DNA from: Paraplanobispora siamensis
GTDB taxonomy: Bacteria; Actinomycetota; Actinomycetes; Streptosporangiales; Streptosporangiaceae
NCBI RefSeq assembly: GCF_016863175.1
Contig: NZ_BOOJ01000003.1
Coordinates: forward strand, 1 to 59,439
Direction of reading: 5' to 3'
DNA: 59,439 nt
Within the stretch, counting starts at the first letter, position 1, and each line of letters starts with the position of its first letter. Under the pieces are notes generated by a model. The model had not been told where the DNA came from. It did no database searches and worked only from the letters and a program-made list of their open reading frames with translations. The translations under genes were made by a program, and so were the position numbers. This document shows, in pieces, positions 27,540 to 35,983 of the stretch.

Positions 27540-28636
27540 GATCGTTTGTAGATTCCCTGCTCGCCGAACCGATGGGCGACCTTGTTGGCGATGAGGATGA
27601 GGATCAGCCCGACCAGGCCCTTGACCAGGCCCGCGGCGGCGCCGTAGCTCCACTCGCCGGTCAGCAGCGTGCGCCAGTAGACGAAGGTGTCTAGCACCTC
27701 GGCGGCCTCCCGGCCGACCGCGTCGCGCTGCAGGAAGAACTGCTCGAAGCCGACGTTCAGCGCCTCGCCCAGCCGCAGGATCAGCAGCAGGATGATGACC
27801 GGGCGCAGGCCGGGCAGGGTGATGTGCCACATCCGCCGCCACCGGCCCGCGCCGTCCACCGCCGCCGCCTCGTAGAGGTTCTGGTTGATCGCGGCGAGCG
27901 CGGCCAGGAAGATGATCGTCCCCCAGCCGGCGTCCTTCCAGATGCTCTCGGCGGTCACCAGCAGCAGGAAGGTGTCCGGGTTGGTCATCAGGTCGACGCC
28001 CCGGTACCCGTTGTCCCGCAGGATCTGCGAGAGCAGGCCCGCGCCGCCGAACATCTGCTGGAAGAGCGTGACGACCAGCACCCAGGAGAAGAAGTGCGGC
28101 ATGTAGACGATGCTCTGGATGAACAGGCGCATGCGGGGCCGTACGACGCTGTCGAGCAGGACGGCCAGCATGATCGGGACGGGGAAGTAGAAGACCAGCT
28201 GGAACGCCGTGATCGACAGGGTGTTGAGCGTCGCGTCCCAGAAGCTCTGGTCGAACAGCAGCCAGTGGAAGTTGGACAGGCCCACCCAGGGGCTGTCCTT
28301 GATTCCCACGTAGGGCGAGTAGTCCTGGAAGGCGATGACGTTGCCGAACAGCGGCACGTAGTGGAACACGATCAGCAGGCCGACCGCGGGCAGCGCCATG
28401 AGCAGCAGCTGCCAGTCGCGCTTGAGGCGGGCGCCCAGTGACGCGGGGCGGGGCCGGGCCGCCTTCCCGGCGGCCTTCTTCCCGAATCTCCCGGGCTTCC
28501 CGAATCTCCCGGGCTTCCCGAATCTCCCGGGCTTCCCGGGGCCCGCGCGGTTCTGATCGGCCGTCGCCGGTGTGCCGGTGCCGGCGGGTGCGGTCAGGTC
28601 ACCCGCCGGCCCGGAGTTCACGGTGTCCTTAAGCAC
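27536..28636 (-). CDS. Sugar ABC transporter permease (LplB type) with repeat-containing N-terminus
   Basis: The 366-residue permease starts with about 70 non-membrane residues. These include three exact hexapeptides GKPGRF (residues about 35-52) and a basic KKAAGKAARPRP stretch. The LplB core follows: WQLLLMALPAVGLLIVFHYVP, and the EAA loop YEAAAVDGAGRWRRMWHITLPGLRP near 252. The GTG at 28636 overlaps the stop of the binding-protein gene and has AGGA 8 bp upstream; a second GTG at 28621 is an alternative. The repeat tail is cytoplasmic and not part of the transport core. Confidence 0.9.
   Translation of the reverse strand: MLKDTVNSGPAGDLTAPAGTGTPATADQNRAGPGKPGRFGKPGRFGKPGRFGKKAAGKAARPRPASLGARLKRDWQLLLMALPAVGLLIVFHYVPLFGNVIAFQDYSPYVGIKDSPWVGLSNFHWLLFDQSFWDATLNTLSITAFQLVFYFPVPIMLAVLLDSVVRPRMRLFIQSIVYMPHFFSWVLVVTLFQQMFGGAGLLSQILRDNGYRGVDLMTNPDTFLLLVTAESIWKDAGWGTIIFLAALAAINQNLYEAAAVDGAGRWRRMWHITLPGLRPVIILLLILRLGEALNVGFEQFFLQRDAVGREAAEVLDTFVYWRTLLTGEWSYGAAAGLVKGLVGLILILIANKVAHRFGEQGIYKRS
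28481..28534. repeat. Three exact 18 bp tandem repeats in the LplB-like gene
   Basis: CCCGAATCTCCCGGGCTT occurs three times without a mismatch (28481, 28499, 28517). Each codes for GKPGRF on the minus strand. Exact identity suggests a recent expansion. Confidence 0.95.
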
Positions 28637-30323
28637 GGCCGTTGTCCTGCAGGACCTTCATGTAGAAGTCGCGGGCCTCGTTGCCGCCGTCACGCTGCCA
28701 CTCGGAGACGATCTGCTTGGCGTCGCTGACGGGACGGCGTCCGCGCATGATGTCGGTGAACTTGTCCTCGGTCGGCACCTGCAGGCCGGAGTACTTCGAG
28801 GGCCGCTGCACGCGGATGCCGTCGAAGGGGCCCTTCTCCAGATACTGGAAGCTGGCGTTCTGCCACTCCACGTTGAGCTTGACCGCGTCCGGATAGGGCC
28901 AGTCCACATACAGCGGGCGCCCGCCGAGGAAGCCGTAGGTGTAGGCGACCTCCTTGCGGCCGAGGTCGGTCAGCTCGGGGATGCCGTTGTCGCCGCGCTT
29001 GAAGTGCTTGCCCTCCACACCGAAGTTCGACAGCTCGTACTCCCTGGTGCCGAACGGCGCCGCGCACCAGTTGAGGATGGAGAGGATCTCCTCCACCTTC
29101 TCCTTGGGCAGGCCCTTCTTGACGAAGGTGAAGATGCCGGCCGCGGTGCCGTGGTACATCAGCGGGGTGCCGCCGTCGTGGGCGAAGACCGGGAAGGCGC
29201 CCATGGCGAAGTCGGGGTTCTTGCCCCGGTGCTGCTGGAGCAGCTCCTTCCAGCCGCCGAGGCCGTCGCGGTAGACGAGGATCTGCCCGGCCGCCATCAG
29301 GTCCTTCTCGTTGGCGCCCTTGCTGCTGACCACGCTGGGGTGGACGAGCTCCTCCTTGAAGACCTTCTGCATGAAGGCGAGCATCAGCTCGAACTCCGGC
29401 GTCTCGTACTTGTGCACGAGCTTGCCGTTCTCGTAGCGCCACTCCTGCGGGATGCGGAAGGTCGGCCACATCATCTCGTGGATGCTGCCGAACGCCCAGC
29501 GCTTGGCCTTGGCGTCGGTGATCTCCTTGCCCAGCTCGAACAGCTCGTCGGCGGTCTTGGGATTGGTGTTCCAGCCGTTCTTGTCGAAGAGGTCCTTGCG
29601 GTACAGCAGGGCGAAGGGGTACGGCTCGGTGGGGAAGGGCACCGCCATCAGTTTGCCGTTCCAGACCGACCACTGCCAGGCGGCGGTGGGCAGGTTGGCC
29701 AGCAGCGGGTACGGCTTGACCTTGTCGCCCTGCAGGTAGGGGGTGAGGTCCTCGAAGGCCTTGTCGACGGCGGTGTTGAAGTCCGCCATCTTGTCGATCT
29801 CCCAGCTCGGGATGACCATGATGTCGGGGATGTCCCCGGCGGCGAGCCGCGCGATCGCCTTGTCGACGTAGACCGTGCCGTCGGTGATCTGGAACTCCAC
29901 GGTCGCGCCGATGTCGGCGTTGGCGGCCTGGAAGTAGGAGTTGTCGGCCAGTCCGGGCGGGGGCGGGCCCCACAGCGGGGTCATCGCCTTGTAGGTGCCG
30001 CCCTTGCCGGCCTTCTGGGTCAGCGCGGCGGTGGGGGTGGCGGGATACCGGGTGAAGCCGCCGCTGACGTCGGGCACGCCGGGCAGGGTCGAGACGGTGC
30101 CGGGCAGGTCGGGCTTGACCCCCGGGAACGCGGTGTAGGTCGGCGTCAGTGATGTCAGCTTGTCGGCGGCGGCGGCCGTGGCGCCGCCGCTTCCGGGCCG
30201 GGTGCCGGTCGGGGCGGAGCAGGCGCCGAGCAGGCCGCCGCCTGCGACGGCGACCGCGCTGAGTCCTACCAGGCCGAGGAATCCGCGGCGGCTGGTCGTC
30301 GCGCCCTCGGGATGAGTGTTCAC
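28629..30323 (-). CDS. Sugar ABC transporter substrate-binding protein (LipO type)
   Basis: The 564-residue protein has a signal with both a twin-arginine motif (TSRRGFLGLVG) and a lipobox (LLGAC). The large type 1 binding fold follows, with DGTVYVDKAIARLAAGDIPDIMV near 163 and repeated aromatic residues. The size and partner genes match LipO/LplA-type proteins, which bind long oligosaccharides. The GTG at 30323 has GAAGGGA upstream. It shares the divergent promoter region and ROK operator C with the regulator gene. The substrate is unknown; co-regulation suggests the same glycan as the 18-21 kb importer. Confidence 0.92.
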   Translation of the reverse strand: MNTHPEGATTSRRGFLGLVGLSAVAVAGGGLLGACSAPTGTRPGSGGATAAAADKLTSLTPTYTAFPGVKPDLPGTVSTLPGVPDVSGGFTRYPATPTAALTQKAGKGGTYKAMTPLWGPPPPGLADNSYFQAANADIGATVEFQITDGTVYVDKAIARLAAGDIPDIMVIPSWEIDKMADFNTAVDKAFEDLTPYLQGDKVKPYPLLANLPTAAWQWSVWNGKLMAVPFPTEPYPFALLYRKDLFDKNGWNTNPKTADELFELGKEITDAKAKRWAFGSIHEMMWPTFRIPQEWRYENGKLVHKYETPEFELMLAFMQKVFKEELVHPSVVSSKGANEKDLMAAGQILVYRDGLGGWKELLQQHRGKNPDFAMGAFPVFAHDGGTPLMYHGTAAGIFTFVKKGLPKEKVEEILSILNWCAAPFGTREYELSNFGVEGKHFKRGDNGIPELTDLGRKEVAYTYGFLGGRPLYVDWPYPDAVKLNVEWQNASFQYLEKGPFDGIRVQRPSKYSGLQVPTEDKFTDIMRGRRPVSDAKQIVSEWQRDGGNEARDFYMKVLQDNGRA

Positions 30324-30384
30324 GGCGCGTTCCCTTCGTAGGTCTTGGATCGGGGGTGTCGGTCGAGGACGGGTCGCGATAGAG

Positions 30385-30413
30385 TTAGTTCGTCTTTCGA
30401 CCAAACAAATTAG
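30385..30413. promoter_or_regulatory. ROK/XylR-like operator C
   Basis: TTAGTTCGTCTTT (30385-30397), a 3 bp gap and the complement of CTAATTTGTTTGG (30401-30413) form the clearest of the three palindromes. The arms match TTAGTTTGTTTGG at 9 and 11 of 13 positions. It lies between the divergent binding-protein and ROK genes, so the repressor probably controls itself and the second importer. Confidence 0.75.
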
Positions 30414-30533
30414 TCGAGGGCGACTCCCGCCACAAGGGGCCGTCGATCGCGGTTACCGGGGCGGGTGCGGCATGATGGGGCCAGCCGGGGGCGTCCGCGG
30501 ACATCACCTGGGCCGATCAGGACGGGACTGACC

Positions 30534-31739
30534 TTGATCACATCTACGACGAACCCGCAGCCGGCAGACTTCGCCGACGTACGGGCCACCAACCTCGCCG
30601 TGGTGCTGAGGTTCGTGCGGGAGCACGCGCCGTGTTCCCGTGCGGACATCGCGGCCTCCACCGGGCTCAACAAGGCGACCGTATCGAGTCTGGTCGCCGA
30701 CCTTATCGACCGTCGCCTGGTCCGCGAGACCGGGCTGACCGAGAACCGGGTCGGCCGTCCCGCCACGATGCTCGTGCTGGACGGTTCGCCGTACGCCGCG
30801 ATCGGCGTCGAGATCAACGTCGACTACGTCACCGCGGTGGCGGTGGACCTGTCGGGGGAGCGGCTGCTGTCCTGGCGCCGGTCGTTCTCCGGGGCGACCA
30901 GTTCGGTCAGCCAGGCCGTCGTGGCCGTGGCGGGGCTGGTGCGCCGGGTGACGAACCGGATGGCCAAGGAGGAGCGCCAGGTCCTCGGCGTCACCGTGGG
31001 TGTACCCGGTCTGGTCGGCACCGACGGCACGGTGCTCATCGCGCCCAACCTCGGCTGGCGCGACGCCGACCTGGCGGGCGACCTCACCAAGGCGCTGCGC
31101 GACCCGGGCTTCGGGGTGCAGATCGACAACGACGCCAACCTCGCCGCGCTGGCCGAGCACCGCTTCGGGCCGCAGGCCGGCACGGCGAACCTGGTCTACC
31201 TGACCGGCGAGATCGGGGTCGGCGCCGGGATCATCCTGGACGGGCGGCTGCGCCGGGGCGCCCGGGGGTACGGCGGCGAGATCGGCCACATCCAGCTCGA
31301 CCCGCTGGGCGCCGAGTGCCGCTGCGGGCGGCTGGGCTGCCTGGAGGCTGTCGCCGGGATCGGCGCGGTGCTCCAGCACGCCGCGCTCTCACCGGCCGAG
31401 GTCGAGATCGAGATCGAGGAGGTGGTACGGCTGGCCCGCTCGGGCGAGCGCCGTACCCTCGACCTGCTCGCCGCGGTGGGGCACAACCTGGGCAAGGGCG
31501 TGTCCGTGATCGCCAACCTGCTCAACCCCGAGGTCGTCATCCTGGGCGGCTACTACGTGCCGCTGGCGCCGTGGCTGCTGCCCGCGGTCGGCGAGGAGAT
31601 GCGCGGGCGCACCATCGCGCCGGACGGCGGGGGATGCCGGGTCGTGGCCTCCACGCTGGGGTACGGCGCGGCGGCCCTGGGCGGCGCGGCCCGGGTGCTC
31701 GACACGGTCGACTCCGGCCGCCTGCCGCGTCCCTCCTGA
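30534..31739 (+). CDS. ROK-family transcriptional repressor (XylR/NagC type)
   Basis: The 401-residue protein has an N-terminal winged helix (CSRADIAASTGLNKATVSSLVADLIDRRLV, about 35-64). A ROK sugar-binding domain follows with VPGLVGTDGTV, NDANLAALAEH, GEIGVGAGIILDGRL and the zinc motif CRCGRLGCLE (near 261). The kinase phosphate loop is altered (IGVEINVDYV), as in regulators that bind but do not phosphorylate sugar. The TTG at 30534 is the preferred start because GGACGGGA precedes it; a GTG at 30465 would add 23 residues. It likely binds operators A, B and C, with xylose or a xylo-oligosaccharide as a plausible inducer. Confidence 0.88.
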   Translation: MITSTTNPQPADFADVRATNLAVVLRFVREHAPCSRADIAASTGLNKATVSSLVADLIDRRLVRETGLTENRVGRPATMLVLDGSPYAAIGVEINVDYVTAVAVDLSGERLLSWRRSFSGATSSVSQAVVAVAGLVRRVTNRMAKEERQVLGVTVGVPGLVGTDGTVLIAPNLGWRDADLAGDLTKALRDPGFGVQIDNDANLAALAEHRFGPQAGTANLVYLTGEIGVGAGIILDGRLRRGARGYGGEIGHIQLDPLGAECRCGRLGCLEAVAGIGAVLQHAALSPAEVEIEIEEVVRLARSGERRTLDLLAAVGHNLGKGVSVIANLLNPEVVILGGYYVPLAPWLLPAVGEEMRGRTIAPDGGGCRVVASTLGYGAAALGGAARVLDTVDSGRLPRPS

Positions 31740-31976
31740 AGCCCTCCGCCGCCCCGCCCGCCTGAATCTTTCATCCGGCCGCCGGGGGACCCGCTCCGGC
31801 CCCGAACCGCCGCGTTCCGCCCCGTCGGCTCCCGGCTGCCCTTTCCCGGACGCCCCGGGATCGGTGATCCGTTGGTTATCCGGCGGCTCTTGACCTGAGC
31901 CTCACAGCCAGGCACCCTTCAGGGAAGCTCCGTTCGAAACACGTGTGTAACGAGCGGAGCTTTCCTGGACCGACTA

Positions 31977-31990
31977 TCGAAGCGCTTCGA
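31977..31990. promoter_or_regulatory. LacI-type operator, distal copy
   Basis: TCGAAGCGCTTCGA is a perfect 14 bp palindrome with the GCGC centre expected for LacI-family repressors. Its centre is 38 bp from that of the copy at 32015. Confidence 0.85.
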
Positions 31991-32014
31991 CAAGAAGCGC
32001 CGCCCGCCCCGTTG

Positions 32015-32028
32015 TCGAAGCGCTTCGA
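32015..32028. promoter_or_regulatory. LacI-type operator, proximal copy
   Basis: This is a second perfect TCGAAGCGCTTCGA, 24 bp upstream of the GH3 start. The paired sites and the adjoining LacI gene suggest autoregulation of the GH3-lacI unit. Confidence 0.85.
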
Positions 32029-32052
32029 CGCTCTCAGAGGGATGGTCCCCCC

Positions 32053-34872
32053 ATGAACGAACCGTTCCGCGACCCGGAGCTCCCGCTCCCCGCCCGCATC
32101 GCCGACCTGCTGGGCAGACTGACGGCGGAGGAGAAGATCGGGCTGCTCCACCAGTACCAGGCTCCGGTCGAGCGTCTCGGCATGGGCGTGTTCCGGACCG
32201 GCACCGAGGCCCTGCACGGGTTGGCCTGGCTGGGGCCGGCCACGGTCTTCCCGCAGGCCGTCGGGCTGGCCAGCACCTGGGACCCGGACCTGGTCCGCCG
32301 GGTCGGCGAGGCGACGAGCGACGAGGTCCTGGCCTTCCACCACAAGGACCCCTCCGGCGCCGGGCGGAACGTGTGGGCGCCGGTGGTCAACCCGCTGCGC
32401 GACCCCCGCTGGGGACGCAACGAGGAGGGCTACTCCGAGGACCCGTGGCTGACCGGCGTCATGGCCACGGCGTACGCCTCCGGCCTTCGTGGGAGCGATC
32501 CCAACGTGCTGAAGACGGCCCCCACCCTCAAGCACTTCCTCGCCTACAACAACGAGACCGACCGCTGCGTCACCTCCAGCAACCTGCCGCCCCGGGTGCT
32601 GCGCGAGTACGAGCTGCCCGCCTACCGGCCCGCCCTGGAGCACGGGGCGGCCGTGGCCGTGATGCCCTCCTACAACCTGGTCAACGGCCGTCCGGCGCAC
32701 CTGAGCCCGCTCATCAACGAGGTCCTGCGGGAGTGGGCCGCAGGCGACCTCCTGGTGGTCAGCGACGCCTACGCCCCGGGCAACTTCACCGGCCTGCAGG
32801 CCTACTACGACGACGTCGCCGAGGCCTACGCCCACGCGATCAAGGCGGGGCTGGACAGCTTCACCCAGGACGACGACCGCACCGAGGCCACGCTCGGGCA
32901 CATCCGCGAGGCGCTGGAGCGCGGCCTGCTCACCGAGGACGACCTCGACACCGCCGTACGGCACGCGCTGTCGATCCGCTTCCGGCTCGGCGAGTTCGAC
33001 CCCGCGACGCCGTACGACGACGTGACCGAGGCCGTGGTCAACTGCCCCGAGCACCAGGACCTGGCACGCGAGGCCGCCCGGCGCTCGATCGTGCTCCTGG
33101 AGAACGACGGCATCCTCCCGCTGTCCGGCGTGCGGCGGGTCGCGGTGATCGGCCAGCTCGGCGACACCCTGATGGAGGACTGGTACTCCGGCACGCTGCC
33201 CTACGCCGTCACCGCCCGCGCCGGGATCGCCGAGCGGTGCGAGGCCGTCTTCTGCGAGGCGGTGGACCGCGTCACCCTGTCGGCCGAGGGCGGGCACGTC
33301 GTGGCCGACCCCGGCGGCGGGCCCCTGGGGATCGGCGCGGAGCCCGGCCTGTTCGACCTGTTCGACTGGGGCGGCGGCGCCTACGCCCTGCGGGCGGCGG
33401 CGACCGGCCGCTACCTGTCGGTGGACGACGACGGCGTGCTCGTCAACGACCAGCCGGGGCCCAACGGCTGGGAGGTGCGCCAGACCTTCCGCCTGGAGGA
33501 CCGGCCGCGCGGCACCGTGGCGCTGCGGCACATCTCCACCGGGCGCTACGTCGGCCTGCAGCCCCCGGCGGCGGGCGCGGACGGCGTCGCGCCGGACGCC
33601 TCCGGCGCGGTCCTGCGGCTGGTGGACGACGCGGACGCGGCGGTCTGGCTGAGCGTGGAGGCGGTCGTGAGCGGCGCCGAGAGCGCCGCCTCCCTGGCGG
33701 CGGGCGCGGACGTGGCGATCGTCGTGGTCGGCGACCACCCCCTGGTCAACGGGCGCGAGACCGAGGACCGGCTCGACCTCGCGCTGCCCCCGGCGCAGGA
33801 GGCCGTGGTCAGGGCGGTGCGCGCGGCCAACCCGAGGACCGTCATGGTGATCAGCAGCGGTTATCCGGTGACCTGGTCGGCCGAGGGGCTGCCCGCGGTG
33901 CTGTGGTCCTCGCACGGCGGCCAGGAGTACGGCCACGCGCTGGCCGAGGTGCTCTTCGGCGACGCCGACCCCGAGGGGCGCCTCACCCAGACCTGGTACC
34001 GCTCGGCCTGCGAGCTGCCCGACCTGCTCGACTACGACATCATCGCCTCCGACGCCACCTACCAGTACTACCGCGGCGCCCCGCTGCACCCCTTCGGCCA
34101 CGGCCTGTCCTACACGACCTTCGACTACGCGGACCTGACCGTGTCGGTGGAGGGCGGCAGGGTCACCGCCTCGGCCGTCGTGCGCAACACCGGCTCCCGG
34201 CCCGGCGTGGAGGTCGTCCAGCTCTACACCCACCAGCAGCGCTCCCGGGTCAAGCAGCCCCTGCGCCGCCTGCGGGGCTTCGCCAAGGTACGGCTGGCGC
34301 CCGGCGAGAGCGAGACGGTGAGCTGGACCCTCGACACCCGCGAGCTGGCCTTCTGGGACGTGACCCGCAACCGGTTCGTGGTCGAGGACGCGCCCCACAA
34401 GATCATGGTCGGCCGTTCCGCCCGCGACATCCGCCTGTGCGCGCCGTTCCACGTCGAGGGCGAGACCATCCCGCCCCGTGACGTGCTCGCCGGTCCGGTC
34501 GGGGCGGCCGACCACGACGAGTACGACGCGGTGGAGCTGGTGGACGCCTCCCGGGTCTCCGGCGACGCCGTGCGCTCGGCCGCCGAGGGGGCCTGGCTGC
34601 TGTTCCGCGAGGTCGACTTCGGGCCGGGCGCGGCCGCCTGCACGGTCGAGGCCACCAGCACCGAGGGCGGCGTGCTGACCCTGCGGCTGGACGACCCCCT
34701 GTACGGTCCCGCCGTCGCGGCCGTTCCCGTTCCCCGCGCCGGACGCTACGACCTGGCCCCCGTCCGCGCCGCGCTTGCGGAGACCTCCGGAGTCCACGAT
34801 CTTTATGTGGTGTTCGAGAATGCCGGAATGACCGTATCCCGTCTTGTCTTCGAGCCGGCGGAGAACGCATGA
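32053..34872 (+). CDS. Cytoplasmic GH3 glycosidase, paralogue of the secreted GH3
   Basis: The 939-residue enzyme lacks a signal peptide and begins directly with FRDPELPLPARIADLLGRLT, which aligns with the mature start of the 21887 gene. DPRWGRNEEGYSEDP and the nucleophile Asp in VVSDAYAPG are conserved. The fascin-like insert (AATGRYLSVDDDG, STGRYVGLQPP), GH3 C-domain (DVAIVVVGDHPLVNGRE), Fn3-like region and C-terminal CBM6-like module (AWLLFREVDFGPG, SGVHDLYVVFENA) are all kept. It likely cleaves imported oligosaccharides to monomers. Its last codons overlap the lacI start (ATGA). A CBM6-like module in an intracellular enzyme is unusual. Confidence 0.88.
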   Translation: MNEPFRDPELPLPARIADLLGRLTAEEKIGLLHQYQAPVERLGMGVFRTGTEALHGLAWLGPATVFPQAVGLASTWDPDLVRRVGEATSDEVLAFHHKDPSGAGRNVWAPVVNPLRDPRWGRNEEGYSEDPWLTGVMATAYASGLRGSDPNVLKTAPTLKHFLAYNNETDRCVTSSNLPPRVLREYELPAYRPALEHGAAVAVMPSYNLVNGRPAHLSPLINEVLREWAAGDLLVVSDAYAPGNFTGLQAYYDDVAEAYAHAIKAGLDSFTQDDDRTEATLGHIREALERGLLTEDDLDTAVRHALSIRFRLGEFDPATPYDDVTEAVVNCPEHQDLAREAARRSIVLLENDGILPLSGVRRVAVIGQLGDTLMEDWYSGTLPYAVTARAGIAERCEAVFCEAVDRVTLSAEGGHVVADPGGGPLGIGAEPGLFDLFDWGGGAYALRAAATGRYLSVDDDGVLVNDQPGPNGWEVRQTFRLEDRPRGTVALRHISTGRYVGLQPPAAGADGVAPDASGAVLRLVDDADAAVWLSVEAVVSGAESAASLAAGADVAIVVVGDHPLVNGRETEDRLDLALPPAQEAVVRAVRAANPRTVMVISSGYPVTWSAEGLPAVLWSSHGGQEYGHALAEVLFGDADPEGRLTQTWYRSACELPDLLDYDIIASDATYQYYRGAPLHPFGHGLSYTTFDYADLTVSVEGGRVTASAVVRNTGSRPGVEVVQLYTHQQRSRVKQPLRRLRGFAKVRLAPGESETVSWTLDTRELAFWDVTRNRFVVEDAPHKIMVGRSARDIRLCAPFHVEGETIPPRDVLAGPVGAADHDEYDAVELVDASRVSGDAVRSAAEGAWLLFREVDFGPGAAACTVEATSTEGGVLTLRLDDPLYGPAVAAVPVPRAGRYDLAPVRAALAETSGVHDLYVVFENAGMTVSRLVFEPAENA

Positions 34873-35888
34873 GTGGCCGGGCCGTGACGATCACGGAGGT
34901 CGCCAGGCACGCCGGGGTGGCCGTGAGCACCGTGTCGTACGTGCTCAGCGGGAAGCGGGCGATCTCGGCCGACACCCGGCGGCGGGTGCTCGACAGCGTG
35001 CGGACGCTGGGCTACCACCCCAACGCCGGGGCCAGGGCGCTGGCCAGCCGGCGGGCGAACGTCATCGCGCTGGTGCTGCCGCTGCGCGCCGGCATGCACG
35101 TCCCGGTGCTGATGCAGTTCGCCACCTCCGTGGTCACCGCCGCGCGGCAGTACGACCACGACGTCCTGCTGCTCACCGCGGACGAGGGGCCCGACGGGAT
35201 CCGCAGGGCCGCCGCCAGCGCGCTGGTGGACGGGCTGGTGCTCATGGACGTGGAGCTCCACGACACCAGGGTGCCGCTGCTGCGCGATCTCGCCGAGCCG
35301 AGCGTGCTCATCGGCTTCCCGGCCGACACATCCGGGCTGACCTGCGTGGACCTCGACTTCGCCCGGGCCGGCGCGCTCTGCGTGGAGCACCTGGCCCAGC
35401 ACGGGCACCGGGAGGTGGCGCTGCTGGGCGCCCCGGCGGTGGTCTACGAACGCGGCACCGGATTCGCCAGGCGGACCTGGGAGGGCTTCACCGAGGCGGC
35501 GGCCGCGCACGGCCTGACGGGGGTCGCGCTGCCCTGTGAGGAGACCTTCGAGCAGGTGGCCGCGGTGGTCGGCGAGCTGCTCGACACCCGCCCCGACCTG
35601 ACCGCGCTGGTGGTGCACAACGAGGCCGCGGTCAACCACGTGCTCGGGGCGCTGCGCCAGCACGGCAGGCGGGTCCCGCAGGACATCGCGGTGGTCGCGA
35701 TCTGTCCCGACGACATAGCGGAACGCTCCAGCCCCGCGCTGACCTCCGTGCTGATCCCCGCCGAGGAGGTCGGCCGCCAGGCGGTGCGGCTGCTGATGGA
35801 CAAGCTCGAAGGCCGCACCGTGCCGGAGGGCACGCTGCTCCAGCCCCGCCTGACCGTCCGCGACAGCACGGCGGCCTCCGGGCGCTGA
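34869..35888 (+). CDS. LacI-family transcriptional regulator
   Basis: The 339-residue protein has the LacI helix-turn-helix and hinge at the N-terminus: ITEVARHAGVAVSTVSYVLS and SVRTLGYHPNAGARALASRR. A periplasmic-binding-like effector domain follows, ending in VLIPAEEVGRQAVRLLMDKL. The ATG at 34869 overlaps the GH3 stop, so the two are co-translated. Its targets are most likely the TCGAAGCGCTTCGA sites upstream of its own GH3 partner and the one before the secreted GH3. The inducer would be a mono- or disaccharide released by these enzymes. Confidence 0.95.
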   Translation: MSGRAVTITEVARHAGVAVSTVSYVLSGKRAISADTRRRVLDSVRTLGYHPNAGARALASRRANVIALVLPLRAGMHVPVLMQFATSVVTAARQYDHDVLLLTADEGPDGIRRAAASALVDGLVLMDVELHDTRVPLLRDLAEPSVLIGFPADTSGLTCVDLDFARAGALCVEHLAQHGHREVALLGAPAVVYERGTGFARRTWEGFTEAAAAHGLTGVALPCEETFEQVAAVVGELLDTRPDLTALVVHNEAAVNHVLGALRQHGRRVPQDIAVVAICPDDIAERSSPALTSVLIPAEEVGRQAVRLLMDKLEGRTVPEGTLLQPRLTVRDSTAASGR

Positions 35889-35983
35889 CCGGGGAAGGCG
35901 ACGCCGGCCGGGGATCGGGGGCGTCGGCCGGGAGGCCGCGGTGCACGCCTGCCGGGAGTCGCGGGCGGATGCGCTGGGAAAAC

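Larger units (their letters stand above)
31740..32052. promoter_or_regulatory. Non-coding 313 bp control region before the cytoplasmic GH3
   Basis: No gene is visible. The first half is GC-rich and plain. From 31923 a near-perfect inverted repeat (GGAAGCTCCG ... CGGAGCTTTCC, ending at 31965) surrounds ACACGTGT. The two LacI-type palindromes follow at 31977 and 32015. A TTGACC at about 31890 could be a -35 box. Confidence 0.6.

Noticed and set aside
31876-34797. 973-codon open frame on the minus strand opposite the cytoplasmic GH3
   Set aside because: The plus strand encodes GH3 motifs throughout and couples to lacI. The minus-strand product has no recognisable domain.
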